Shown in pieces: positions 20,284 through 29,347 of a stretch of 40,695 nt of DNA. The stretch comes from a virus, in IMG/VR virus record IMGVR_UViG_3300041404_000202, positions 1 to 40,695 of that record. One strand, written 5' to 3'. The notes under the pieces are model-generated. The model made no database searches. It saw only the letters and a program-made list of their open reading frames with translations, and was not told where the DNA came from. Every line of letters begins with the position of its first letter. Position 1 is the stretch's first letter. Position numbers and translations under genes: made by a program.

Positions 20284-20676
20284 ATGGCCAGGCCCAGATT
20301 GCCCGCATCGAAGGCAAAAGCTTCGGGGGCAGAGCTCAAAAACCCAGGGCGCTTCAAGGATCGAAAGGCACCCCGCAATGTGCGACCGCTCGGCGAGCCT
20401 TACGCAAAGATGCTGGCGCGTGAAAAGGTCGCCTGGAAGGAGTTGAGTGACGAAATGCCGTGGCTGAACGCCGCGCACCGACCGCTCGTTCGTATGGCGT
20501 GCATCTGGATTGCGCGGATGGATACGAAGGACTTCGGTGTCTCGGCGACGCAGGCCTTGAGCTCAATTCTTTCGAAGCTTGGCGCGACGCCGGTGGACGA
20601 AACAAAGGTGGCGCATGGTGGCGGCGACGAGGAAAGCGAGGAAGACAGCTTCTTCAATCGCAAGCGACCGCACTAA
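20284..20676 (+). CDS. terS: Terminase small subunit
   Basis: 130-residue protein. Basic N-terminus (ARPRLPASKAKASGAELKNP), central AWKELSDEMPWLNAAHRPLV and C-terminal LSSILSKLGATPVDETKV fit phage P27-type small terminase proteins, which recognise the phage DNA end. It ends with a long flexible acidic tail and overlaps the large subunit by 62 bases. Confidence 0.85.
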   Translation: MARPRLPASKAKASGAELKNPGRFKDRKAPRNVRPLGEPYAKMLAREKVAWKELSDEMPWLNAAHRPLVRMACIWIARMDTKDFGVSATQALSSILSKLGATPVDETKVAHGGGDEESEEDSFFNRKRPH

Positions 20677-22468
20677 GGCCTATGCCGAGGATGTTGTTTC
20701 CGGGCGGATCATCGCCGGCCCACATGTGCGGAATGCATGTCGCCGCCATCTGCTCGACCTCGAGCGGGGGCACGAGCGAGGCCTGTATTACGACCCGGAC
20801 GAAGCCAAGTTCCTGACGGACTACTTCGAGAACGTCTTCCGGCTTTCAGAGGGTCAGTTCGAGGGGTTGCCGTTCAAGCTTCACCCGTCGCAAGCGTTCA
20901 TTCTCGGCTCGATAGCCGGATGGAAGCGAGCGGATGGCACGCGGCGCTTCCGACGCGCATACGTGGAGCAAGGAAAAGGCAACGGCAAGTCGCCGCTCGC
21001 CGGCGGCCTCGGCATCTACGCCATGACGGCGGATGGAGAGGCGGGCGCCCAGGTCTACGCCGCCGCGGCGAAGAAGGATCAGGCGGGCATCCTGTTCGCC
21101 GACGCAGTGAAGATGGTCAAGCAATCGCCGGCCTTGGCCAAGCGGTTGCAGTTCGCCGGCGGCCCTGGTCGGGAATACAACATCACCCACCAGGCGTCGG
21201 GCAGCTTCTTCCGGCCGGTCTCCCGCGACACAGGGAAAACGGGCTCCGGGCCACGGCCCTACTTCGTCCTAGCGGATGAAGTGCACGAGTTGCCGGATCG
21301 CAAGATCCTGGAAATGCTGGAGCGAGGCTTCAAGTTCCGCCTGCAGCCGCTTCTCTTCATGATCACCAACTCCGGCAGCGACCGGAACTCGGTGGCATGG
21401 GAAGAGCATGAACATGCGGTCAAGGTAGCCGCGGGACATACCGAGGCGATCAACGACCCGACGTTCGTCGGTGAGGCGATCGACGACACCACATTCAGCT
21501 ATGTCTGCGCGCTTGACGAGGGCGACGATCCGCTAGAGGACCCGACGTGCTGGGTCAAGGCGAACCCCTTGCTCGGGGTGACCATTTCCGAGCAGTACCT
21601 TGCCGACGTCGTCAAGCAGGCCAAGCAGATTCCCGGGTCAATGAACGGGATTCTCCGCTTGCATTTCTGCGTGTGGACCGATGCGGAGACGGCTTGGATG
21701 ACCCGATCGACGCTCGAGCCGCTGTTGGCGGACTTCGATATACAGGAGCACCGGCGCAAACGGATCAGCGTGGGGCTCGACTTGTCCCAGAACCGCGATA
21801 TCACGGCGCTTGGCGCTGTGGTCGAGACGGGAACGGTCGATGTCCAGGTGGAGAAGGACGGCAAACGCTTCACGGTGACCAAGCCCACCTATGACGCATG
21901 GGTCGAGGCATGGACGCCGGGCGATACGGTGCAGGCGCGCGAACTGCGCGACAAGCTTCCGTACAGCGTGTGGGTGCGAGACAAGCATTTGCACGCGCCG
22001 AAGGGCGAGACGATCAGCTACCGCCACGTGGCGCAGACGCTGGCCGAGTACGACAACATGTTCGACCTTGGCGTAGTGGCCTACGACCGCTACGCCTTCA
22101 AGCGCTTTGAAGAGGATGTCGCGGAGTTGGCGCTCTCGCTGAACTTCGTCGAACACCCGCAGGGCGGCATCAAGAAGGGCAAGCCAGTCCAGGAGGGCGC
22201 CGAGGGCCTGTGGATGCCGGGCTCCGTGCGAGCGCTCGAAGAGGCGATGCTCGAGGGGCGCATCCGCTTCAAACGCAATCCCGTCCTCGTCTCCGCGGTG
22301 ATGTCCGCGGTGGTGGAAGAGGACAAGTGGGGCAACCACTGGCTCTCCAAGCTCCGGTCCGTTAACAAAATCGACGCGATCATCGCCGTGGCGATGGCGC
22401 TTGGCGCGGCTATGGGTGCCTCACCCAAGCCGAAGAAGATCAAGAAGGGCTTCGTGGTGATCAACTGA
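20615..22468 (+). CDS. terL: Terminase large subunit
   Basis: 617-residue packaging ATPase and nuclease. Walker A EQGKGNGKSPLAGG (Lys 125), Walker B YFVLADEVHEL (Asp 221, Glu 222), nuclease acidic residues at GLDLSQNRDITAL (Asp 389) and KIDAIIAVAMALG near the end. HK97-type terminase. ATG 20615 has AAAGGTGG before it and is favoured over 20579, which adds a basic overlap within terS. The motor drives DNA into the prohead through the portal. Confidence 0.93.
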   Translation: MVAATRKARKTASSIASDRTKAYAEDVVSGRIIAGPHVRNACRRHLLDLERGHERGLYYDPDEAKFLTDYFENVFRLSEGQFEGLPFKLHPSQAFILGSIAGWKRADGTRRFRRAYVEQGKGNGKSPLAGGLGIYAMTADGEAGAQVYAAAAKKDQAGILFADAVKMVKQSPALAKRLQFAGGPGREYNITHQASGSFFRPVSRDTGKTGSGPRPYFVLADEVHELPDRKILEMLERGFKFRLQPLLFMITNSGSDRNSVAWEEHEHAVKVAAGHTEAINDPTFVGEAIDDTTFSYVCALDEGDDPLEDPTCWVKANPLLGVTISEQYLADVVKQAKQIPGSMNGILRLHFCVWTDAETAWMTRSTLEPLLADFDIQEHRRKRISVGLDLSQNRDITALGAVVETGTVDVQVEKDGKRFTVTKPTYDAWVEAWTPGDTVQARELRDKLPYSVWVRDKHLHAPKGETISYRHVAQTLAEYDNMFDLGVVAYDRYAFKRFEEDVAELALSLNFVEHPQGGIKKGKPVQEGAEGLWMPGSVRALEEAMLEGRIRFKRNPVLVSAVMSAVVEEDKWGNHWLSKLRSVNKIDAIIAVAMALGAAMGASPKPKKIKKGFVVIN

Positions 22469-23751
22469 TGCTGAACTGGCTATTCGACAATGAAAAGGTC
22501 GTAGCCCGAAAGCGGGTCGATCCGACGATCAGCAATCTCGGCGATGGCGGGAGCACCCAATCGTCCGATCGCGTGAAGATGTTCGAGATCTTCGGTGATC
22601 ACACGACTCCGGCTGGCGCCGTGGTGAACGACCATTCGGCGATGCGTGTGTCCGCGGTGTATGCCTGCGTTAGCCTCATTACCGGCTGCATCGGGCAACT
22701 GCCGCTGCCCATCTACGAACGGAAGGGTGGCGCCCGTGTCAGGGTGGAAGACCACGACCTCTGGTGGCTGCTGAACGAGCGCCCCTGCAGTGGCTGGACG
22801 GCCCAGGCTTTCTGGGAGTTCATGGGCACCCAGATGCTCCTTCGGGGCGATGGCATCGCCTACATGCCGAGGAACCGTGCTGGCGTACCCACGGCATTCG
22901 TTCCATACCCGCGATCCCGCGTGGAGATTCAACGGGTCGTCACCGGAGATCCGCGCGCCCCGAAACGGAACCGTTACCTTTTCTCGGACGAGGAAGGATA
23001 CTTCGGGGCCGAGCAGGAAGACGTCCTGCATTTCCCTGGCTTCGGGTTCAATGGCATCCACTCCATGTCGGTGATCCAGTGGGGTGCACGAAACGGCATC
23101 GGCATTGCCATCAAGGGCGATGAGCATGCGGGCCAGTTCTTCAGCCAGGGCGGTAAACCCGAGGTCGCGATCACGACGCCCAACGAGATGACGCCAGCGC
23201 AGCAGGACGATTTCCGCGATGCCTGGGTCAAGAAATACTCGGGTCGTGGCCCGAATTCGATCCCCCTTGTCCTTACCGAGGGGCTGGATATCAAGGAACT
23301 CACCATGTCGGCGGTTGACCAGCAGTTGCTGGAATCCCGGCAGTGGCAGGTCATCGACGTGGCGAGGGCATTCGGTGTAGCCCCTCACCTTATCGGTGAA
23401 ACGACCAAGGCTTCGAGCTTCGGGACGGGCATCGAGAGCATGAACATCGGGTTCATCAAGTACACGATGGGCTCGCACTTGAAGCGCTTCCGAGACGAAC
23501 TGAACGCGAAGCTCTGGATTCAGAGCCGGTATTTTACTGAGCACAACGTCGACGCGTTCCTCGCGGGCGACTCAGCCGCCCAGGCGGCGTACTTCGGGAA
23601 AGCGCTCGGCGGACCTGGCGCCCAGGGCTGGATGACGCTCAACGAAGTTCGGCGCGAGAAGAACCTGCCACCCGTTCAGGGCGGCGACGAGATGTACAAG
23701 CCGACGGCAAAAGCACCGGCCCCCACGGAGAAAGACGATGCAAATTCCTAA
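22468..23751 (+). CDS. Portal protein (HK97 family)
   Basis: 427-residue portal. SAVYACVSLITGCIGQLPLP, WWLLNERPCSGWTAQAFWEF, VLHFPGFGFNGIHSMSVI and VAPHLIGETTKASSFGTGIE are family signatures. TGATG overlap with terL. Forms the dodecameric ring for DNA passage and the base of the tail. Confidence 0.95.
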   Translation: MLNWLFDNEKVVARKRVDPTISNLGDGGSTQSSDRVKMFEIFGDHTTPAGAVVNDHSAMRVSAVYACVSLITGCIGQLPLPIYERKGGARVRVEDHDLWWLLNERPCSGWTAQAFWEFMGTQMLLRGDGIAYMPRNRAGVPTAFVPYPRSRVEIQRVVTGDPRAPKRNRYLFSDEEGYFGAEQEDVLHFPGFGFNGIHSMSVIQWGARNGIGIAIKGDEHAGQFFSQGGKPEVAITTPNEMTPAQQDDFRDAWVKKYSGRGPNSIPLVLTEGLDIKELTMSAVDQQLLESRQWQVIDVARAFGVAPHLIGETTKASSFGTGIESMNIGFIKYTMGSHLKRFRDELNAKLWIQSRYFTEHNVDAFLAGDSAAQAAYFGKALGGPGAQGWMTLNEVRREKNLPPVQGGDEMYKPTAKAPAPTEKDDANS

Positions 23752-24475
23752 GCTGATGCAGCTGGCCATCGACAATGCGAAGACGTCGAAGCCGATGCGT
23801 GCCGAGACCGCCGACGACGAGGCGACGATCTACCTGCATGGCGTCATTGGTGGGTGGTGGGGTGACATCGACGAAACGACCTTCGCCAAGACCCTTGCGG
23901 GCATCGACGCCAAGACGATCCACCTCCGTATCAACTCGCCCGGTGGTGACGTGTTCGCTGCCCGGGCGATGATGACCGCGATCCGGCAACACAAGGCCCA
24001 TGTGGTGGCCCACGTCGACGGTATCGCCGCCTCGGCTGCGACCGATATCTGCATGGCTGCGAACAGTGTGGAGATCAGCAAGGGCGCGTTCTTCATGATC
24101 CATAACGCCTGGACGGTGGCGATCGGTAACAAGGACGAGATGCGGACGACCGCAAACCTCCTGGAGAAGATCGACGGGGCGATCAACGACGACTATGTCG
24201 CGCGCACCGGCAAGTCCGCCGACGAGATCAAGGCATGGATGGACGACGAGACGTGGTTCACGGCTGACGAAGCTGTGACCAATGGCTTCGCGGACACTGT
24301 CGTCGAGGTGAGCGGCAGTGCGTCGAACTCCGCCGCATGGAACGTGTCCGCGTACAAGAACGCACCGAAGGCCCTCACCGAGCCCAAGAATCCCGCGGTC
24401 GACGATGCCACCGTCGCCGCCTACAGAGCGCACCTTGAGCGTGGCTTCTCCATGCTTGAGCGCACCCCTGCGTAA
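23738..24475 (+). CDS. ClpP-type prohead protease
   Basis: 245-residue S14 protease. Catalytic Ser 99 (DGIAASAATD), His 122 (FFMIHNAW) and Asp 146 (EKIDGAI); also LRINSPGGDVFAARAM. Processes the capsid during head maturation. Starts inside the portal gene end. Confidence 0.95.
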   Translation: MQIPKLMQLAIDNAKTSKPMRAETADDEATIYLHGVIGGWWGDIDETTFAKTLAGIDAKTIHLRINSPGGDVFAARAMMTAIRQHKAHVVAHVDGIAASAATDICMAANSVEISKGAFFMIHNAWTVAIGNKDEMRTTANLLEKIDGAINDDYVARTGKSADEIKAWMDDETWFTADEAVTNGFADTVVEVSGSASNSAAWNVSAYKNAPKALTEPKNPAVDDATVAAYRAHLERGFSMLERTPA

Positions 24476-24498
24476 GCGGCTCCCGCGCGCAGTTTCCT

Positions 24499-24521
24499 AA
24501 CCGCCGAGAGGCGGTTTTTTT
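24499..24521 (+). terminator. Intrinsic terminator between protease and capsid genes
   Basis: AACCGCC (24499-24505), GAGA tetraloop, GGCGGTT (24510-24516), then a run of T. Strong rho-independent form just before the capsid gene. Confidence 0.85.
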
Positions 24522-24540
24522 ATGCCCAAAGGAAAACACC

Positions 24541-25752
24541 ATGTTCAACATGCAAGCCGAGCGGGAGCGCCGTAACGCGCTGGCAAAAGACACCCGTAAC
24601 CTGCTGGACAACAACAAGTCCACCTGGACGCCCGAGAACGACAAGCAGTACAACGACAACATCGCCGAAATCGAGCGTATCGACGCGACCATCGCGCGCG
24701 AGCAGAAGATGCTCGATCTGGCGGCTGAGAATCACTTCAAGGATGTCTCGCGTGAATCGGACCAGCCGAAGGACAAGGCGCAGTCCCTCTACAACAAGTG
24801 GTGCCGCGGGGGCGACAACGCACTGACCCAGGATGACTGGGCGGCCATTCGCAACACCATGAGTGGCAATCCGGCTGCCAACCCCGAGCAGGGTGGCTAC
24901 ACCGTGCCCACGACGATCGCCACGACCATCCTCGATGCCCTGAAGGCGTACGGCGGCATGCGCGTGGTGGCTGACGTGATCCGCACGAGTGGAGGCGAGC
25001 CGATGCAGTTCCCGACCTCCGATGGCACGAGCGAGGTGGGCGAGATCGTCGGCGAAAACACGAGTGCCACCGACGCCGATGTTGCGTTCGGCACCGTCGG
25101 GCTGGGCGTCTACAAGTACAGTTCGAAGGTCGTCACGGTGCCCTGGGAGCTTCTGCAGGACTCCACGGCGGATATCGAAGGGTTCATCACTGGGCGCCTC
25201 AATACCCGTCTTGGCCGCATCACCAACCGTCACTTCACGATCGGCACCGGCGTGGCCCAGCCCAGGGGCGTCATGGTGGCGGCGCCGATCGGCAAGACCG
25301 GCGCGGTCTCGGCGATCCCGGCGATTCTCTACGACGACCTGGTCGATCTGGAGCACAGCGTCGACCCTGCCTATCGCTTGAACGCCAAGTGGATGTTCCA
25401 CGACGACTTCCTGAAGCTGGTCCGGAAGGTCAAGGACGACAACGGCCGCCCGATCTTCGTCCCGGGCTATGAGCAGGGGAACCCGGGGGGTGCCCCGGAT
25501 CGCCTGCTGAACCGCGACATCCAGATCAACCAGGACGTGGCCTCGCCAGCTGCCGGTGCCATATCGGCCGCCTTCGGCGATTTCAGCTACTACAAGATCC
25601 GCGACGTCATGGCGGTCACGATGTTCCGCTTCTCGGATTCGGCCTATACGAAGAAGGGACAGGTCGGCTTCCTGGCCTGGATGCGCTCGGGCGGCAACCT
25701 GGTCGACATCGGCGGGGCGATCAAGACGTTCAAGCACGGCGCCGCGGCGTAA
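24541..25752 (+). CDS. Major capsid protein (HK97 fold)
   Basis: 403-residue capsid protein. N-terminal delta scaffold coiled coil (about 1-75: MQAERERRNALAKDTRNLLD, IAEIERIDATIAREQKML) is removed in this family. The HK97 core begins near GGYTVPTTIATTIL (about 118) and includes EIVGENTSATDADVAFGTVG, KVVTVPWELLQDSTADIEGF and FHDDFLKLVRKVKDDNG. AAAGGAAAA lies before ATG 24541. The terminator upstream and the hairpin downstream delimit its messenger. Confidence 0.95.
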   Translation: MFNMQAERERRNALAKDTRNLLDNNKSTWTPENDKQYNDNIAEIERIDATIAREQKMLDLAAENHFKDVSRESDQPKDKAQSLYNKWCRGGDNALTQDDWAAIRNTMSGNPAANPEQGGYTVPTTIATTILDALKAYGGMRVVADVIRTSGGEPMQFPTSDGTSEVGEIVGENTSATDADVAFGTVGLGVYKYSSKVVTVPWELLQDSTADIEGFITGRLNTRLGRITNRHFTIGTGVAQPRGVMVAAPIGKTGAVSAIPAILYDDLVDLEHSVDPAYRLNAKWMFHDDFLKLVRKVKDDNGRPIFVPGYEQGNPGGAPDRLLNRDIQINQDVASPAAGAISAAFGDFSYYKIRDVMAVTMFRFSDSAYTKKGQVGFLAWMRSGGNLVDIGGAIKTFKHGAAA

Positions 25753-25770
25753 GCCCCCTACATCGACCTA

Positions 25771-25794
25771 GAAAGCGGCCTTCGGGCCGCTTTC
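25771..25794 (+). terminator. Strong UUCG hairpin after the capsid gene
   Basis: GAAAGCGGCC / GGCCGCTTTC with a TTCG loop, followed by TATTGG. Stable stem that probably ends or protects the capsid message. Confidence 0.7.
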
Positions 25795-25809
25795 TATTGG
25801 GAGTCATTC

Positions 25810-26244
25810 ATGGCAAAGCGAAATCAACAGGTCCAGGCCAACACTGCGCCGCCGATCGAGGTACTTACGGGCACCGATCAGCTACCGGGGCACGTGGAAC
25901 TGGCCGATGGCATCACCGTGACGCTGGGGGACATCGTCCGCCGCGCCCACATCAATTCCGGCCTCGACGCCGAGGCATGGAATGCCCTATCGCAGGAAGA
26001 TCGGGATGTGGCCATCCTTGCCGCCCGAGACGTCCTCGTTGCGGAAGTCAGCGACGAAGATTCCGAGGAAGAGAGCGAGCAGGAAGCGGCAGGCCTCGTC
26101 GAATGCGCCGTTCTCCACGACAGCATCTACGGCAAGCACGACGACATTATCGAACTGGATGCTACCCACGCCGAGGCCGCCCGCGCCGCCGGATACGTGG
26201 ACACCCACCCGAACGCAATCAAGGCGATCCGGGGCGAGGCATGA
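25810..26244 (+). CDS. Head-region hypothetical protein
   Basis: 144-residue acidic protein, between capsid and connector. Pattern: PIEVLTGTDQLPGHVELADG, LSQEDRDVAILAARDVL, then a very acidic stretch and ECAVLHDSIYGKHDDIIELD. Could be a head accessory or decoration protein by position only. GGGAG precedes ATG 25810. Confidence 0.65.
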   Translation: MAKRNQQVQANTAPPIEVLTGTDQLPGHVELADGITVTLGDIVRRAHINSGLDAEAWNALSQEDRDVAILAARDVLVAEVSDEDSEEESEQEAAGLVECAVLHDSIYGKHDDIIELDATHAEAARAAGYVDTHPNAIKAIRGEA

Positions 26245-26804
26245 CCTGGTCGATCGTCTCCCCGCCCACCGTGGAGCCGATCAGCCTTGAGGTAGCGAAG
26301 CTTCACCTCCGCGTTGACTGGACCGTCGAGGATGACCTCATCCTCGCGCTGGTGGCTGCGGCCCGCACGCACGTCGAAGTCGTGTGTGAGCGGGCGCTGA
26401 TGCCCCAGACGTGGGCTGAGCGGACCGACGGTTTCACGGACCGCATCGAGCTACGCGGCGGTGTTGTAAGCGCTATCGATTCCATCACCTATGTCGATGG
26501 TGACGGTGTCCAGCAATCCATCGACCCATCGACATGCGTCGTGGATCTCACGGCGCAGCCGGCGGTCCTCATGGCTCCGTTTGGCACGCGCTGGCCCATC
26601 GCCCGCCAACAGCCTGGATCTGTAGTTGTCACCTATCGCGTGGGGTATGCGGATGCCGAAAGCGTGCCCGCGCCGATAAAATCCGCGATCCTGCTGTACG
26701 TCGGTGACCTGTATACGAACCGGGCAAACCAGCAGGAAGCCCAACTGTTCAAGAACACGGCGGCGCAGTCGCTGCTATGGCCATGGCGCCGGGTGATGCC
26801 GTGA
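26241..26804 (+). CDS. Head-tail connector (gp6-like)
   Basis: 187-residue protein. LEVAKLHLRVDWTVEDDLI, ALVAAARTHVEVVCERALMP and VPAPIKSAILLYVGDLYTNR are the pattern of HK97 gp6-like connector proteins that attach to the portal. ATGA overlap with the gene before. Confidence 0.85.
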   Translation: MTWSIVSPPTVEPISLEVAKLHLRVDWTVEDDLILALVAAARTHVEVVCERALMPQTWAERTDGFTDRIELRGGVVSAIDSITYVDGDGVQQSIDPSTCVVDLTAQPAVLMAPFGTRWPIARQQPGSVVVTYRVGYADAESVPAPIKSAILLYVGDLYTNRANQQEAQLFKNTAAQSLLWPWRRVMP

Positions 26805-27142
26805 CGCTGACGCCCGGTTCGCTGAGTCGGCCGATCGATATCCAGCGCTCCACGAATGGAAGGGATGGTGCCGGGCAGCCGATCAAGGTGTGGGAGACGA
26901 TCGCCACGGTTTGGGCGAACGTGAAGAGCCAGACCGGCATGGGTACGATCGTGGGCGATCAGGGCGGCGTGGCCACCTCGGTCACGCGCTACAGCTTCCG
27001 GATTCGCTACCGGACTGGCATTGACGCCAGCATGCGCGTGCTGATGGGCGGCATCCCCTACGACATCACGTCGGTCCAGATGGATGAAGACCGAAGGGAG
27101 TGGACGGACCTAGTCTGCAACCGAGGCGCGAACGATGGCTGA
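26801..27142 (+). CDS. Head closure / head-tail joining protein
   Basis: 113-residue protein. TPGSLSRPIDIQRSTNGRDG, VWANVKSQTG and GIDASMRVLMGGIPYDITSV match SPP1 gp16-type head closure proteins. GTG 26801 overlaps the connector stop (GTGA) and gives the usual family N-terminus; ATG 26777 and 26783 are longer options. Confidence 0.8.
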   Translation: MTLTPGSLSRPIDIQRSTNGRDGAGQPIKVWETIATVWANVKSQTGMGTIVGDQGGVATSVTRYSFRIRYRTGIDASMRVLMGGIPYDITSVQMDEDRREWTDLVCNRGANDG

Positions 27143-27638
27143 CAACCTCAAGGCGACATTCGACACGTCCGGGTTCACAGCCGCCCTGGATCGCCTTGCC
27201 GGACCAGCCAGAACGCACCTTGCGCGATCGATGGCCGTCGCCGGCGGCCAGGTGCTTCGCGACGAGGCAAAGGCGCTGGCTCCCGTCAAGGATGGCATCC
27301 TCCGAAATGCCATTTACCTCGCCTTTCGAGAGGCTAGGTCCAACGACAAGCAAGTCCAGTATTCGGTGACATGGAACTCGAAGAAGGCTCCGCATGGTCA
27401 CCTCATCGAGTTCGGTCACTGGCAACCCTTCAAGATTGCCGTGCTGCCGGATGGGCGTATCTACACCCTGAAAGCTCGGCTTCCGTCGCCTAAGTGGGTT
27501 CCTGCACATCCTTTCTTGCGGCCCGCGCTGACGGGCGGAACTGCGCGCGCCATGGCAGCGATGATTGCAAGGGGGCGAGAGCGGTTAGCGGAGTTGCTGG
27601 CAGGATCTACGGAAGAAAAGGAGGCGGCGGATGCTTGA
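27135..27638 (+). CDS. Tail completion protein, HK97 gp10 family
   Basis: 167-residue protein. MADNLKATFDTSGFTAALD, HLARSMAVAGGQVLRDEAKA, LRNAIYLAFREARS and PHGHLIEFGHWQPF are the gp10-type pattern. Joins head and tail. Overlaps its neighbours by eight bases. Confidence 0.88.
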   Translation: MADNLKATFDTSGFTAALDRLAGPARTHLARSMAVAGGQVLRDEAKALAPVKDGILRNAIYLAFREARSNDKQVQYSVTWNSKKAPHGHLIEFGHWQPFKIAVLPDGRIYTLKARLPSPKWVPAHPFLRPALTGGTARAMAAMIARGRERLAELLAGSTEEKEAADA

Positions 27639-27981
27639 GGAAGCGCTCTACGGGCTCCTGAACCCGCTCGCGGCAGGTGGCGCGTCGCCAGACGTCACAC
27701 CCGATACGCCCGTGTTTCCGTGCATCACCTACCAGCAGGTTGGCGGTGAAACGTACCAGTACGTCGAGAAGGCTCTGCCGGATCACCGGCACGCGCGCGT
27801 GCAAATCAACGTGCACGCGGAGTCTCGGCTCCAAGCCTCGACGATCGCTCGTGAAATCGAGCGTGCGCTCATAGAAAGCCCGCTTGTCGCTCAGGCCTAT
27901 GGGGCGTTCGTGAGCACATACGAAGACACGCTGAAGATCTACGGCACACGCCAGGACTTCGGCATCTGGGTCAAGGAATAG
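27631..27981 (+). CDS. Tail completion/terminator protein (DUF3168 type)
   Basis: 116-residue protein. EALYGLLNPLAAGGA, PDTPVFPCITYQQVGGETY, HARVQINVHAESRLQASTIA and YGAFVSTYEDTLKIY fit tail terminator-like proteins (DUF3168) that cap the tail tube. Confidence 0.82.
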   Translation: MLEEALYGLLNPLAAGGASPDVTPDTPVFPCITYQQVGGETYQYVEKALPDHRHARVQINVHAESRLQASTIAREIERALIESPLVAQAYGAFVSTYEDTLKIYGTRQDFGIWVKE

Positions 27982-28015
27982 GCCCGACCCCGGCGCCGCC
28001 GCGCCTAAGCTACCG

Positions 28016-28038
28016 ACCCGGCCATGTGCCGGGTTTTT
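28016..28038 (+). terminator. Intrinsic terminator before the major tail protein
   Basis: ACCCGGC (28016-28022), loop CATGT, GCCGGGT (28028-28034) then T to 28038. A clear rho-independent site between tail completion and tail tube genes. Confidence 0.82.
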
Positions 28039-28062
28039 CGTTTCTACGACCGAGGAAAGCCC

Positions 28063-28719
28063 ATGAGCTCCTATTTCCCCAATGGCACGCAGTACGCCAT
28101 TTCGACGACTCTCGCGGCGGCGATCGCCCTGACGGCCATCACGAACGCCAACCCGGCCGTCGCGAGCGCGGCCGCACCGCCGGCCGACGGCTCCATCGTT
28201 GTGCTCGCCTCGGGCTGGTCGGCACTCAATGACACGGTGGCCAAGACCGCCAACGCCGCTGCGGACAGCTTCGAACTGGCAGGGGTCGACACTACCTCGT
28301 TGGTCGATTTCCCCGCCGGTGCTGGCGCGGGCACCGCCCGTGTCGCGGGTGGCTGGGTGCCCATCACGCAGGTTCGGAGCAACAACGTAACGGGCGGCGA
28401 ACAGCAGTTCTTCACGTACCAGTACGTCGAAGACAAGTCGAACCGCCAGCGGCAGAAGCCGACGACGAAGAGTCCGATTGTCATCACGCTGAACATGGAC
28501 TACGACCCGGCCCTGCCGTGGTACGAGGCGCTGATCCAGGCGGACAAGCTCGGGCAGCCGGTCATCCTGCGTGCGACGCTGACCAGCGGCGATGTCATTT
28601 ACTACCTCGCCTATCCCTCGTTCAACAAGGTCCCCACGGGCGGTCTCAACGAGAATCAGCAGAACGTCGCGACGTTCTCCCTGTTGGGCGATCCGGTTCG
28701 CTACGAGGCTGCCGCGTAA
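28063..28719 (+). CDS. Major tail (tube) protein
   Basis: 218-residue protein. YFPNGTQYAISTTLAAAIAL at the N-terminus, DSFELAGVDTTSLVDFPAGA and YDPALPWYEALIQADKLGQP fit siphovirus tube proteins. ATG 28063 follows GAGGAAAG, directly after a terminator. It is the tail tube subunit needed in many copies. Confidence 0.85.
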   Translation: MSSYFPNGTQYAISTTLAAAIALTAITNANPAVASAAAPPADGSIVVLASGWSALNDTVAKTANAAADSFELAGVDTTSLVDFPAGAGAGTARVAGGWVPITQVRSNNVTGGEQQFFTYQYVEDKSNRQRQKPTTKSPIVITLNMDYDPALPWYEALIQADKLGQPVILRATLTSGDVIYYLAYPSFNKVPTGGLNENQQNVATFSLLGDPVRYEAAA

Positions 28720-29027
28720 TGTTCACGATCGAAGCCAACCCGACGTTCCCCGCAACCATCACCCTCGTGGGCCAGTCCCGCCGTCAGAAGCTTGAGGTGG
28801 TCTTCCGCCACAAGCTTCGTGACGACGCGGAAACGCTGCTCACCGACTTCGCTACGGACAAGAAGTCGGCGGCGGATGCCGTGCTCGAGGTGATGGAAAG
28901 CTGGGATGCGAACAAGCCGCTGGACGCAGTCAGCCTGGCCGCTCTGCAGCAGAACCAGCCCGGGGCCTTGGAGGCAATCCTTGCCGCCTGGGGCGCAGGC
29001 CTTCGGGTAGCCCGCGAGGGAAACTGA
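28719..29027 (+). CDS. Tail assembly chaperone, gpG-like
   Basis: 102-residue protein: MFTIEANPTFPATITLVGQS, RRQKLEVVFRHKLRDDAE, AVLEVMESWDANKPLDAVSL. It covers the tape measure during assembly. Its last codons GAG GGA AAC TGA form a slippery GGGAAAC directly before the stop. The -1 product with the next frame should be about 209 residues. Confidence 0.85.
   Translation: MFTIEANPTFPATITLVGQSRRQKLEVVFRHKLRDDAETLLTDFATDKKSAADAVLEVMESWDANKPLDAVSLAALQQNQPGALEAILAAWGAGLRVAREGN
29018..29024 (+). other. -1 ribosomal frameshift site GGGAAAC
   Basis: The heptamer is in the required zero-frame phase G_GGA_AAC and ends one base before the TGA at 29025-29027. Shifting back by one base continues LRAAVQALYGQRP into the gpT-like frame. 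This matches the known lambda G/GT mechanism. Confidence 0.85.
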
Positions 29028-29347
29028 GGGCGGCGGTGCAGGCGCTTTACGGCCAGCGTCCCACTGCCGCAACCGCTGCACTCCTTGGCCTTCGCCCCGA
29101 CGATTATCCCGTCGACCAAAACCTGGTCGAACTGTGGCCCGAGGTCTTCCCCCAGCTGCTGTTCTTCCGCGGTTTCACAACGCAATGGCGGCAGGGTCCC
29201 TGTGGCCCTGCCGGCCTGGACTACTCCGTGATCTTTCACGAGTTGGACCGTAAGGGTCTGGCCGCTGCCGACTACGACGACATGCTCCACGCCCTCCGGG
29301 TCATCGAGGACGAGGCCCTGAAGATGATCCACACGAGCAAGCCATGA
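29028..29347 (+). CDS. gpT-like extension of the tail chaperone (DUF1799 type)
   Basis: The -1 frame after the slippery site encodes ALYGQRPTAATAALLGLRPDDY and then FRGFTTQWRQGPCGPAGLDY, a DUF1799-like pattern found after chaperone G genes. It has only a GTG at 29036 with no clear ribosome site, so most product is probably the frameshifted G-T fusion. Coordinates begin at the frame just after the stop. ATGA overlap with the tape measure. Confidence 0.75.

Noticed and set aside
22480-23544. 354-residue minus-strand frame
   Set aside because: It lies wholly opposite the portal gene, whose protein matches a known family; the reverse frame is an artefact of high GC.
24520-25737. 405-residue minus-strand frame
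   Set aside because: Antiparallel to the major capsid gene and rich in His, Val, Arg and Gly without a domain pattern.
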